A DNA stretch of 64,000 bases from an uncultured Nitrospira sp. (GCA_902500825.1 CABVRX010000006.1:62001-126000); one strand, 5' to 3'. Positions 25,757-33,831 are shown, counted from the first letter of the stretch. Program-made: numbers and translations. The notes: generated by a model not told the origin, from the sequence alone.

Positions 25757-26835
25757 GCCGATTTGCACGCATGCTCGAATGCATCAAGAAATCCGCTGAA
25801 TTGCGCCTCGGACAATGCCCCCATATTGGCCACGCGGAAAATCTTGTTTTCCAAGTTGCCTTGGCCGGCATAAATGACATAGCCCTGCTGCTTCAGCCGG
25901 TCATGCAACGTGTGGTAGGAAACGCCATCCGGCAAGTGATAGGCCGTGATGGTATTCGATTGCCGTTCCGCCGGGAGAAGCGCCTGGACACCGAGTTTGG
26001 CCATTCGTTCACGGATCAAGGTGGCCATCTTCTTGTACCGCTGGATGCGATTGGTCACGCCTTCTTCAAGTAGTTCGTCGAGCGCTTCGTCGAAGGCATA
26101 ATAGACCTGCACGGCGGGCGTGAAGGGAATCGTGCCTCGCCCTTCGTTGTCGATGTAATGGGTCAGATGGAGATACCACGAACGCTTCGGGTACGAGCGC
26201 ATTTTCTCGACGAACCCCTTCCGCACCAGCACGAACGAGACGCCCGGGAATCCCTGAATGCATTTTCCCGCCGTCCCCGTCACCATATAGATGTGCGATC
26301 GCGCAATGTCGATCGTCTCACCCGCCAGAGCGCTGACGGCATCGAGCACAAACACCCGATTCTGATTATCGACGATCTCGGCGATCTCATGGATGGGATT
26401 GAGGAGTCCGGTGGTGGTCTCATGATGCACCATGCCGACGGCGTGCACTTCCTGATGCTGCCGCAAGGCAAGCAGCAATCTTTCCGGATCGGGCCGGACC
26501 GTCCATTCGTACTTCAACTCGCTCGCCCCCAAGCGATTGAGGCCCACGATTTGAGACATCCGTTCACCATACACACCGTTGTTGAGGATCAGCATACGAC
26601 GGCCGTGAGGGAGCGACGACATCAAGGCGGCTTCGACGGCAGCCGTCCCTGATCCGGTCATCACGACGGCCACGTAGTCCGATTCGGCTCCGGGGACAAA
26701 GGCCGTAAGCAGTTTGGCTTGGATGCGGTGAAGCAGGTCGGAGAATTCCTCTTCTCGATGACAGATATCGGGGTTCAGCAGTGCCTGCCGTACCCGATCG
26801 GAAACGTTCACCGGCCCAGGATTCAGGAGAACCAC
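25753..26835 (-). CDS. phnW: 2-aminoethylphosphonate--pyruvate aminotransferase-type enzyme (PhnW/AepZ-like)
   Basis: This 360-aa class V aminotransferase starts MVLLNPGPVNVSDRVRQALL and has GSGTAAVEAAL (PLP phosphate site), HHETTTGLLNP, LDAVSALAGE and the PLP lysine in GTAGKCIQG, all as in PhnW proteins. In a biosynthetic cluster it would convert phosphonoacetaldehyde to 2-aminoethylphosphonate. The GTG start has a clear ribosome site (AAGGAGAG). It overlaps the cytidylyltransferase by 4 nt. The direction (making, not degrading, AEP) is inferred from the adjacent decarboxylase and mutase-like genes and the absence of a phosphonatase. Confidence 0.88.
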   Translation of the reverse strand: MVLLNPGPVNVSDRVRQALLNPDICHREEEFSDLLHRIQAKLLTAFVPGAESDYVAVVMTGSGTAAVEAALMSSLPHGRRMLILNNGVYGERMSQIVGLNRLGASELKYEWTVRPDPERLLLALRQHQEVHAVGMVHHETTTGLLNPIHEIAEIVDNQNRVFVLDAVSALAGETIDIARSHIYMVTGTAGKCIQGFPGVSFVLVRKGFVEKMRSYPKRSWYLHLTHYIDNEGRGTIPFTPAVQVYYAFDEALDELLEEGVTNRIQRYKKMATLIRERMAKLGVQALLPAERQSNTITAYHLPDGVSYHTLHDRLKQQGYVIYAGQGNLENKIFRVANMGALSEAQFSGFLDAFEHACKSA

Positions 26836-26856
26836 TCTTCTCTCCTTCCTCTTTTA

Positions 26857-26996
26857 AGGGGGCGTGATGGGCTTCTCTTTATTGCACGCATTGACCGAGC
26901 ACGCTCATTTCACCCACCTACCCCACGTCGCCGAGACTCCGTCGTGCCCGAGTCGTGCGCGGTCAGCGAGCACAGGGGAAGCTCGCCGCGCCCCCT
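26857..26996. repeat. Palindromic intergenic element, copy C
   Basis: This 140-bp element has 23-nt outer arms starting AGGGGGCG (26857) and ending CGCCCCCT (26996). All six arm differences are transitions and five can pair as G-U on the plus strand. The inner stem pairs TGACCGAGCAC with GTGCGCGGTCA; relative to copy A two base pairs have changed on both sides, which is covariation. The right end, CCCTA, supplies the TAG stop of the neighbouring decarboxylase beta-subunit gene, just as copy A does for cstA. Confidence 0.8.
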
Positions 26997-27576
26997 ATCC
27001 CTCAATCGCTTTCATGAACCGGCGGGTGATGTCCGGTGGATCGAGCAAGACGCGGCCGGCATCTTCCACAAATTCGTTCACCTTGACGAGCAACATGCTG
27101 GGCCCATCCTTCTTCAGCATATCTTTGAACTCGTAGATGAGATCGTCGCGATCAAGCACCCGTTCCACATTCACATAGCCCGCCGACTTCGCGACCTTTT
27201 CCAGCGGCACCACGTTGGAGATCGTGGGCTGGTTCCCGGTCGTTCCGTACACCTCATTGTCGAATACGACGTGGATAAAGTTTTTCGGTTTCAACGCGCC
27301 GACCGTCGCAAGTGTGCCCATCCCCATCAATACATTCCCGTCGCCGTCGAAGGTAATCACCTGTTTATTCGGCTTTGCGAGTGCGACACCGAGTGCGATC
27401 GCCGGAGCATTCCCCATGGAGCCGATCATGTAGAAATGGGTGGAACGATCCGCGATCTTGTGCGCCTCGCGCGAGGGAAACCCGTTGCAGATAATGACGG
27501 GCTGATCGGTCAGCAGCTCCAGCAAAGCCGCCATCGCCTGTGCTCGGCTGATCAATGTGCCTTGCTCGGGCCTCAT
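26995..27576 (-). CDS. Phosphonopyruvate decarboxylase, beta (ThDP-binding) subunit
   Basis: The 193-aa protein matches the C-terminal half of phosphonopyruvate/sulfopyruvate decarboxylases: IICNGFPSREAH, GSMGNAPAIALGVAL and the ThDP motif TFDGDGNVLMGMGTLATVG with VVFDNEVYGTTGNQPT. It would form an active site with the alpha subunit encoded just upstream and release CO2 from phosphonopyruvate to give phosphonoacetaldehyde, pulling the unfavourable mutase reaction forward. The ATG at 27576 overlaps the alpha stop as ATGA. Sulfopyruvate decarboxylase is the main alternative, but the neighbours are phosphonate genes. Its stop codon lies inside element C. Confidence 0.85.
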   Translation of the reverse strand: MRPEQGTLISRAQAMAALLELLTDQPVIICNGFPSREAHKIADRSTHFYMIGSMGNAPAIALGVALAKPNKQVITFDGDGNVLMGMGTLATVGALKPKNFIHVVFDNEVYGTTGNQPTISNVVPLEKVAKSAGYVNVERVLDRDDLIYEFKDMLKKDGPSMLLVKVNEFVEDAGRVLLDPPDITRRFMKAIEG

Positions 27577-28070
27577 GGATGCAACCCTTTCACGACGCCC
27601 TTGGTAATGAACAACGCGACAGGAATCTGTTGCTGCATGAACGTCTGGGCCACCCATCTGAAATCTTCGAGTGCCGTTTTTTCGGTTAAGGCACGATGCG
27701 GAATTTTGACGGTATCGAGCAATTGCGGCATTACTTCTCCCATCACCAAATGTTCGGGAGCATCCTTTCCCCCTTGGCCCCGCCATGAAACAATCAGGAT
27801 GCAGGGTTGTTTATAAATCATATTCAAAGAAATGAGCGTATTGAGCGAGGTGCCGAGTCCTGAATTCTGCATGAGGACGGCGGGTGTTTTTCCCGCCAGA
27901 TACGCGCCCGCGGCCATACCGACCGCTTCATCCTCACGAACCGCGGGAGTGTAGAGCCGACGGTTCATGAGCTCTGCAATGATCCCACCGAGGATCGAAT
28001 CCGGTACGCCGGTGAAAAAATTGACTCCCATATCCTGCATGGTTTGCACGAACACGTCGCTTTCAATCAC
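27573..28070 (-). CDS. Phosphonopyruvate decarboxylase, alpha (pyrimidine-binding) subunit
   Basis: The 165-aa product matches the N-terminal PYR domain of the decarboxylase: FFTGVPDSILGGII, AVREDEAVGMAAGAYLAGKTPAVLMQNSG with the ThDP-activating Glu, and WRGQGGKDAPEHLVMG. In many organisms alpha and beta parts are one chain; here they are separate genes. I prefer the GTG at 28070, which has AAGGGG 8 nt upstream, over the GTG at 28100. It is the first gene of the minus-strand phosphonate operon and is divergent from a small secreted-protein gene. Confidence 0.85.
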   Translation of the reverse strand: MIESDVFVQTMQDMGVNFFTGVPDSILGGIIAELMNRRLYTPAVREDEAVGMAAGAYLAGKTPAVLMQNSGLGTSLNTLISLNMIYKQPCILIVSWRGQGGKDAPEHLVMGEVMPQLLDTVKIPHRALTEKTALEDFRWVAQTFMQQQIPVALFITKGVVKGLHP

Positions 28071-28227
28071 TAGGAGTTCCCCTTGAAGATTGATATGCAC
28101 CCGCCAAAAGCCGGCGCATTATAAGATACGCCTAGCGGGGTTCTCAAGAAAGATTCGTGGTGGAGTTGACTTCACTCGTATGTTCGCGTTAGTGCCAATA
28201 GGGTTATCGCCAGATCCGTCTGCAAAG

Positions 28228-28758
28228 ATGAAAGGTCCCATCCAACCACCCTCCCGTACGTGGCCGTTTGTCCTGATGTTCACAATCGTAATCGGTACCG
28301 GCTCAGTATGGGCTGCTCCCATGACCAATGACCCCAAGGGATTTCACGATATTCCTTGGGGAACCCCCTTATCTTCGCGCCAGGATCTCGAACTGATACA
28401 GGCAGATCCGCATAGCACCGAGTATCTCCTCAAGGCAGAGTCATCATCATTTGCCGGAACGCAGGTGACCAGCATCCGCTATGTCTCGGTGGACGACCAA
28501 TTCGCGCGTGTCATCATTCGGTATCAAGGGGACCACGTCCATCGACAGGTGTTGGACTTCTTGGAAAGCCGCTTCGGTCGGCTGGAACGGGTTCCCGGAC
28601 AAATGGCGCGGGGACTCACACAGCAATATAACTGGCGTGGCCCCGACACCGAAATCAATCTGACGTATCAGGCCGGGACGGAGCGTGGCTACATTTTTAT
28701 CGATAGTCGCACGCTCGCGCCGCGGTTCAACGACTACATGACCGATTTTGGGCAGTAG
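28228..28758 (+). CDS. Small exported protein of unknown function
   Basis: The 176-aa form from the ATG at 28228 has a signal peptide (WPFVLMFTIVIGTGSVWA, cleavage near AAPM). The mature part, beginning TNDPKGFHDIPWGTPL, has the FHDIPWGT-type opening seen in many uncharacterised periplasmic proteins (fine structure: G-x-x-x-IPWG-x-x-L), then mixed beta strands. I do not recognise a function. It lies between the two halves of the phosphonate locus and on the strand of the PEP mutase fusion, but an involvement is not shown. The frame is open from 28090. Confidence 0.65.
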   Translation: MKGPIQPPSRTWPFVLMFTIVIGTGSVWAAPMTNDPKGFHDIPWGTPLSSRQDLELIQADPHSTEYLLKAESSSFAGTQVTSIRYVSVDDQFARVIIRYQGDHVHRQVLDFLESRFGRLERVPGQMARGLTQQYNWRGPDTEINLTYQAGTERGYIFIDSRTLAPRFNDYMTDFGQ

Positions 28759-28801
28759 CTTGATGAAGGTGCGTTCTCCCCGGGCGGGACAAAAGTTTCC
28801 A

Positions 28802-28830
28802 TTGACAACCGCCTCACGCTTTCGCATCAT
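28802..28830 (+). promoter_or_regulatory. Candidate promoter abutting the PEP mutase-like gene
   Basis: TTGACA (28802-28807), a 17-bp spacer and CATCAT (28825-28830) end 8 nt before the ATG at 28839, so the mRNA would start at about the A of the start codon. No ribosome-binding site is present upstream of the ATG, in keeping with a leaderless message. The -10 box is weak. Confidence 0.5.
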
Positions 28831-28838
28831 GTTGCCCC

Positions 28839-30518
28839 ATGACTAACGCTGCAAAACTCCGAGCTGCATTGAAACGACCGGGTGCCTTGAAAATAGTCGG
28901 GGCTCACGATGCACTCAGCGCCCGTCTCATCGAACGCGCCGGTTTCGACGGTGTCTGGGCGAGCGGCTTCGCCATTTCGGCTTCGCTGAAATGTATCCCC
29001 GACGCCAGCTTTATCACCTCGAGCGAGCAACTCGATGTCGAACGGAATATCGTTGAGGCCGTGAACATTCCTGTGATCGCTGATTGCGACACCGGATATG
29101 GCAATGCGCTGAATGTCATGCGGACCGTCACCGACCGCGAGCGGGCCGGCGTGGCGGCGATTTGCATTGAAGACAACGTCTATCCAAAGCGCTGCAGTTT
29201 CTACGCAGGCGTTCGACGGGAATTAATCCCCATTGAAGAGCACTGCGGTAAGATTCGAGCGGCGAAAGCGGCTCAGGTTTTCCCGGACTTCATGATCATC
29301 GCCAGAACCGAGGCCCTCATTGCCGGGTGGGGACAGGAAGAAGCGTTGAAACGGGCTGAAGCCTATGCAGACGCAGGCGCCGACGCAGTCCTCATCCATT
29401 CGAAGTCGAAAAAGTTCGACGAACTGAAGGCCGTTTACAAATTGTGGTCCGGGCGCGTCCCGTTGGTCGTGGTTCCCACGATTTTCGACCAAACCACCGC
29501 GGCGGAAATGGAAGAAGCAGGAGCAAAGATCATTATCTACGCCAATCAACCGGTACGGGCGGCTATTCGTGCGATGGCAGACACCCTGGATCTCATCAAG
29601 AAGGACACGCGCCCGGGAGCGGCGAACGAGCGAATCGTCACCCTACCCGACGTGTATGACATTGTCGGTGTCCCGCAAATGGAGCAAGACGAGAAACAGT
29701 TCCTGCCGGTGGGTAGCGAACGAATCACTGCGATTATCGCTGCCGCCGGATTCGAAAAACAGCTCCTGCCGTTGATCGAGGATAAGCCGAAGTGTTTGCT
29801 CGACATTAAAGGGAAAACCATCCTGGATCGCCAGATCAGCGCGCTCAACGAATGCGACATCAAAGACATTGCGTTGGTTCGCGGGTACAAAAAGGAGGCG
29901 ATCTCGCTCCCCAATATCCGCTACTATGACAACGATCGTTACGAGGAAACCGGCGAACTCGCGTCGCTCTTCTGTGCCGAAAATGAGTTACGAGGGCGAA
30001 CCATCGTTTTGTACGGCGATATTATCTTTGACACGTCGATTCTTGAAAAGTTGCTGAAGAGTCCCGCCGACATTACTCTGGTCGTCGATCTGGCCTGGTT
30101 TGATCAGGAACAACGCAATGCCCAGCCGACCCATCTTAATCCGGACCTTGTCTCACTGGCCGCCCCTCCGGGCAAAAGCTATTTGTCCCGATTTGTGATG
30201 CCGGAAGGTGAGCACCAGGTCATGAAGATCGGCCAGCAACTTCCGCACGAACTGGCACATGGTGAATTCATCGGCATGGCCATGTTCTCAGAGAAGGGCA
30301 CCCAGGCCCTTTGCGAGTGCTACCACAGGATCCACAAACAACATCAGTCTTCCCCGTTCCACGAGTCTGCGAGCCTTACCAAGGCGTCTTTCACCGACAT
30401 GCTGCAAGAACTGATTGACCAGGGCTATCGCATCCAAGCCGTACCGATTTTTAAGGGCTGGATGGAAGTCGATTCCTTCGAAGAGTACCAAAAAGCCTGG
30501 GCAAAGATTCGGCAGTAA
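28839..30518 (+). CDS. PEP mutase-like protein fused to a nucleotidyltransferase-like domain
   Basis: Residues 1-285 belong to the PEP mutase/isocitrate lyase superfamily: GVWASGFAISASL (Trp40, Ser42, Gly43), Asp55, ADCDTGYGN (Asp82, Asp84), Glu111, IARTEAL (Arg156) and Ser188. PEP mutase rearranges phosphoenolpyruvate to phosphonopyruvate. The signature EDKxxPKxNS reads EDNVYPKRCS (111-120): the Asn is Cys119, as in lyases, and the first Lys is Asn113. Residues 294-559 look like a sugar/choline-phosphate nucleotidyltransferase (ITAIIAAAGF, then DKPKCLLDIKGKT; YGDIIFD), with the G-x-G-x-R loop lost. Context (decarboxylase, aminotransferase, cytidylyltransferase) favours a mutase role, but the altered motif leaves room for a lyase. 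Confidence 0.8.
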   Translation: MTNAAKLRAALKRPGALKIVGAHDALSARLIERAGFDGVWASGFAISASLKCIPDASFITSSEQLDVERNIVEAVNIPVIADCDTGYGNALNVMRTVTDRERAGVAAICIEDNVYPKRCSFYAGVRRELIPIEEHCGKIRAAKAAQVFPDFMIIARTEALIAGWGQEEALKRAEAYADAGADAVLIHSKSKKFDELKAVYKLWSGRVPLVVVPTIFDQTTAAEMEEAGAKIIIYANQPVRAAIRAMADTLDLIKKDTRPGAANERIVTLPDVYDIVGVPQMEQDEKQFLPVGSERITAIIAAAGFEKQLLPLIEDKPKCLLDIKGKTILDRQISALNECDIKDIALVRGYKKEAISLPNIRYYDNDRYEETGELASLFCAENELRGRTIVLYGDIIFDTSILEKLLKSPADITLVVDLAWFDQEQRNAQPTHLNPDLVSLAAPPGKSYLSRFVMPEGEHQVMKIGQQLPHELAHGEFIGMAMFSEKGTQALCECYHRIHKQHQSSPFHESASLTKASFTDMLQELIDQGYRIQAVPIFKGWMEVDSFEEYQKAWAKIRQ

Positions 30519-30643
30519 GTTCCTGCATCGTGCGATAGCTGGTCTCTCTCACCACCGGACATCCTTGAAAGACGGCGCGCGCCTCGCTTCTCATAAGCAG
30601 GCTCCATTGCTGAATTGATTAGGACAATATTCGCAACGAAGCT

Positions 30644-31051
30644 ATGATGGTGAAACTGACGATGAGTGGCCGAAAATCTTACGTGCCTTTAGATAACCGT
30701 TACACCGAACGTGTTGCCGTCACATGTCGAGTGCACTATGTCGGTGAAGTTCCGACGCAGCCTCACCAAGGCGACGGACTCACAAAAAACATATCCGTTT
30801 CTGGTTGCCACATCATCAGCGACCGTCCGGTGACACGCGGAACATTATTGACTCTTAGCATTGCGCTCCCCGATGGACTACCTCAACTTTTATTGAAGTC
30901 GGCGCATGTTGTGTGGGTATCGGGTTGTCAGTTTTCTGTCCGATTCATGGATCTGAGCCAAGACCATCGAAAGCGGCTACAATCGTTCATTTGGAAAAGC
31001 ATCTCTCATCACACCGTGAGTGACCAACGGACGCGATTCCGACTGATGTAG
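30644..31051 (+). CDS. PilZ-domain protein
   Basis: The 135-aa protein has an N-terminal Arg-containing segment (NRYTERVAVTCRVHYVG) and KNISVSGCHIIS, matching the NxSxxG part of PilZ. The usual RxxxR is spread (R-Y-T-E-R), which fits. It ends with a basic tail. It is followed 257 bp later by another PilZ gene. The upstream 125 bp after the phosphonate fusion gene hold no feature I can support. A c-di-GMP role is inferred from the family. Confidence 0.85.
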   Translation: MMVKLTMSGRKSYVPLDNRYTERVAVTCRVHYVGEVPTQPHQGDGLTKNISVSGCHIISDRPVTRGTLLTLSIALPDGLPQLLLKSAHVVWVSGCQFSVRFMDLSQDHRKRLQSFIWKSISHHTVSDQRTRFRLM

Positions 31052-31308
31052 CTCCGTCCTTGCCTTCCTATGTTGTTGCGATACTTTTCATGAGCACGCT
31101 TAGACTGCTCATCTAGCTCACAAGATTTTGCATACAATTCCCTGAACCAGGTCTCTCCGCACAACTTCTACCGTAAGGATTTATTCATTATCCCCCTTCC
31201 GGGTTGGAGACTCCCCCTCATCTAGTGGGAAGGCAAGATTGACACTCAACGCTATCCTTCACTCATACGAAGTCTCCGAATATAGGCATGCAGCCAGGAG
31301 GTGTAACA
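31052..31308 (+). promoter_or_regulatory. Intergenic region upstream of a PilZ gene with a candidate -35 box
   Basis: This 257-bp AT-richer gap carries TTGACA at 31239-31244 with a poor -10 (TCATAC) 18 bp on. The downstream ATG at 31309 has a consensus AGGAGG ribosome site, so this leader is conventional, unlike several other genes in the window. No RNA gene was recognised. Confidence 0.35.
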
Positions 31309-31692
31309 ATGAGACAGATGAAGCATTTGAGACGATCAGAAACAACGCACTCACCTCATTCCATTGAGCGCCGCAAAAGGAGAAGAACTTGTGCCTCTTT
31401 TAGCCTGATGTATTCAGGAATCAACGGAGACGACGTTCTCATTGGCGACGGTAGTGCCGTCGATCTATCCGAGGACGGATTGGGCATTCGTGGAAATTGT
31501 CCAGTCAATGTCGGTATGGAGTTGACCCTGTTTTTATATCTCCTGGACGATGAGGAACCTCTGTTCGTTTCTGAAGCAACGGTAGCCTGGACAGCGGGAT
31601 CTTTGTTCGGCGTGGTAGTGAAAGAAGTAAGCCTCCGTGATAGCGATCGTATTCTGTCGTTTCTCCGTATCCAATCGGTAGGCCAAGCCTAG
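31309..31692 (+). CDS. PilZ-domain protein
   Basis: The ATG at 31309 has AGGAGG 7 nt upstream, deciding it over the in-frame 31288. The 127-aa protein has a basic RRKRRRTCASFSLMYSG segment (RxxxR-like) and AVDLSEDGLGIRGN, a good D-x-S-x-x-G motif, so it should bind cyclic di-GMP. It ends with a short helical tail. A perfect 8-bp hairpin (GACCAACT-CGC-AGTTGGTC, 31704-31722) follows the stop and may end transcription, though it lacks a T-run. Confidence 0.86.
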   Translation: MRQMKHLRRSETTHSPHSIERRKRRRTCASFSLMYSGINGDDVLIGDGSAVDLSEDGLGIRGNCPVNVGMELTLFLYLLDDEEPLFVSEATVAWTAGSLFGVVVKEVSLRDSDRILSFLRIQSVGQA

Positions 31693-31856
31693 TCGGTTCG
31701 ATGGACCAACTCGCAGTTGGTCAGAAATGCAAAATAATAATTATTACGAGTCATGTCCCCCAAGACGTCACAAATTTCACGGTGCCCCACATTGCTTTAG
31801 TGCCTCTGAACTCTCGATCTCTCATCGTTGATCCTCCTTGTCTTCCGAGTAAGCAA

Positions 31857-31896
31857 TATGATACTTCATGGTGAGTAAGTAGTTACTCACCATGAA
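31857..31896 (+). promoter_or_regulatory. TetR operator: perfect 32-bp palindrome over the tetR start
   Basis: TTCATGGTGAGTAA (31865-31878) and TTACTCACCATGAA (31883-31896) are perfect 14-bp arms around GTAG. The right arm covers the ATG of the tetR gene at 31892, and a TATGAT -10 box (31857-31862) abuts the left arm. This is a classical autorepression site: bound repressor would cover the transcription start. Confidence 0.85.
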
Positions 31897-32536
31897 TAGA
31901 ACAAAGATAGCTTCTCGTCAGAGACATCAACCATCCCGAACATCCGGTCATGAACGACAGGCCAGCCTGATCAGCACTGCGGCATCGTTGTTTGCCGCGA
32001 ACGGTTTTACCGGAACGACCACTAAACAAATCGCCAAGGCGGCCGGTGTCAGTGAAGCACTGCTCTTCAAATATTTTCCGACCAAGCACGCACTGTACAC
32101 GGCAATTCTTGCAGAAAAGGCTCAATACTCCGAGTTGCGAGAAGCCGTCGAGGAAGCAATCAAGAAACGAGATGATGAACGGCTCTTTACATTGCTCGCC
32201 AGCTATCGAATCAGAAAGGGCACGGATCCGACGATGCTTCGACTACTCCTTTTCAGTGCTTTGGAAGGACATGAGTTGTCCGATATGTTTTTTCAGCAGC
32301 AATATCGAGTCTTTCACGATCTGCTCGCCGGCTACATTCGACGCCGCATCGAGGACGGCGCTTTCCGTTCTGTCGATCCAGTACTTGCCGCAAAAGCTTT
32401 CTTCGGAGTCGTCCTCCACCATCGACTCTTGCACGATATTTTCGGGTTACCCATGCACCTGTCCCATGAAGCCTCGGTGGTCGAATATGTGTCTCTTTTC
32501 CTCGGCGGGCTCGTCCGGCAGTCGCCGGACTCGTAG
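31892..32536 (+). CDS. TetR-family repressor of the adjacent efflux pump
   Basis: The 214-aa protein has a TetR helix-turn-helix (LISTAASLFAANGFTGTTTKQIAKAAGVSEALLFKYFPTKHALY, about residues 26-68) and a ligand-binding C-terminal domain resembling AcrR/TetR_C regulators. The ATG lies within a perfect palindrome, its probable operator. It is 15 nt upstream of an HlyD-type adaptor gene, so it very likely controls itself and the RND pump, with induction by a pump substrate. No ribosome site is visible before the start. Confidence 0.9.
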   Translation: MNRTKIASRQRHQPSRTSGHERQASLISTAASLFAANGFTGTTTKQIAKAAGVSEALLFKYFPTKHALYTAILAEKAQYSELREAVEEAIKKRDDERLFTLLASYRIRKGTDPTMLRLLLFSALEGHELSDMFFQQQYRVFHDLLAGYIRRRIEDGAFRSVDPVLAAKAFFGVVLHHRLLHDIFGLPMHLSHEASVVEYVSLFLGGLVRQSPDS

Positions 32537-32551
32537 CGGAGAGGCGTCCCC

Positions 32552-33754
32552 GTGAGTCGACTCGTCCGACATCCATTTCTAGCCCTTGGGATCATCATTG
32601 TTTTTGCGATCACGGGTCTTGTGGTCTTTCGTCTGAGCACTGGGGCCAAAGCCGACACGAAGAAGGCTCGGCTCATTACGGTAGGCGTTGTGTCCCCGCT
32701 ACGACAGGATCTCGATATTCACCTGGCCTACACTGCGGACATCTCGCCCAATCAAGTCGTCAATGTCTTCTCACGGGTCGACGGATACATCGCCAAGCTG
32801 CATGTCGATAAGGGCGATTTTGTCAGGGCAAATCAGTTACTCCTCGAAATCGATCATACCGACTATCAACATGCCGTCAATCAGGCGAAAGCCAATCTTT
32901 CAGCCGCCAAAGCGAAGGTTTCACAACAGGATGCGGTGGTTCGCAACGCCAGGCTTACCTTCGATCGCATGCAGAGCCTCATCAAGGACCAATTTGTCTC
33001 ACAGCAAGACATGGACAATGCGCGGGTCAACTTTGACGCTGCCAGAGCAGCACACGAATCTCTGCAAGCACAGGTCGATCAAACAGAGGTTGCCCTGGCC
33101 CAGGCGGAGACTAACCTCGCCTACTCCTACATTCGAGCTCCATTTCCCGGCTACATCGCAGAACGCAATTTAGACACCGGAGCCTATGTAACCAGCGCGA
33201 CGGCAAGCACCTCGACAATGTCCAGGGGCATCATGAGCCTGCATGACATCAATACAGTTCGTGTGCTGATCGAAGTCGTCGAGCGAGACATCCCGCTGGT
33301 ACAAATAGGCCAAAAGGCCGAACTCCGTGCAGAAGCGTATCCAGACCAAGTGTTCCAAGGAACCGTCACGCGCATCGTTCAGGCCTTGAATCGCGCGACG
33401 CGTACCATGACGGTGGAAATTGATCTGCCTAATAGAGATCGCCGATTAAAGGGTGGGATGTTTGCCCGAGTCGAGGTCATGGTAGGAACCCATCACCAAG
33501 CATTGCAGATTCCCATCGATGCTGTGAGCCGGTTGGAAGATACGCAATATATCTATGTCGTCCGAGATGGGAAAGCCCAGCGAGTGGATATTGAGATCGG
33601 CGCACGTAACAGCAACCTCGTCGAGATTCTCAAGGGCTTACGCGGGGGTGAGCAGGTCGTCGTCTCAGGCAAAGACTTAGTGCACGACGGCACACCCGTA
33701 CAAATCCACCCGCTTCCCCAGCCCTCTGATTTGAGCGCTGAGTCGAAGCGTTGA
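32552..33754 (+). CDS. RND efflux periplasmic adaptor (HlyD/AcrA family)
   Basis: The 400-aa protein has one N-terminal membrane anchor (LALGIIIVFAITGLVVF), a biotinyl-lipoyl half (VFSRVDGYIAKLHVDKGDFVRANQLL), a coiled-coil hairpin (about 100-190), the second lipoyl half (YIRAPFPGYIAERNLDTGAYV) and beta-barrel and membrane-proximal domains. It would link the inner-membrane RND pump to an outer-membrane channel, which is not encoded here. It starts at GTG, directly after tetR, and has no lipoprotein cysteine. Confidence 0.92.
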   Translation: MSRLVRHPFLALGIIIVFAITGLVVFRLSTGAKADTKKARLITVGVVSPLRQDLDIHLAYTADISPNQVVNVFSRVDGYIAKLHVDKGDFVRANQLLLEIDHTDYQHAVNQAKANLSAAKAKVSQQDAVVRNARLTFDRMQSLIKDQFVSQQDMDNARVNFDAARAAHESLQAQVDQTEVALAQAETNLAYSYIRAPFPGYIAERNLDTGAYVTSATASTSTMSRGIMSLHDINTVRVLIEVVERDIPLVQIGQKAELRAEAYPDQVFQGTVTRIVQALNRATRTMTVEIDLPNRDRRLKGGMFARVEVMVGTHHQALQIPIDAVSRLEDTQYIYVVRDGKAQRVDIEIGARNSNLVEILKGLRGGEQVVVSGKDLVHDGTPVQIHPLPQPSDLSAESKR

Positions 33755-33831
33755 ACAGGGCCCAAACTTATGATTGGATCCCAATCTAGGATGATTTTCT
33801 GCTCAGCACTCAACACTGACCATTTTTTCAC

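Noticed and set aside
26719-27816. 365-codon plus-strand frame opposite the aminotransferase and decarboxylase genes
   Set aside because: Its translation is low-complexity His/Arg-rich text, and three real genes with clear motifs lie on the minus strand here.
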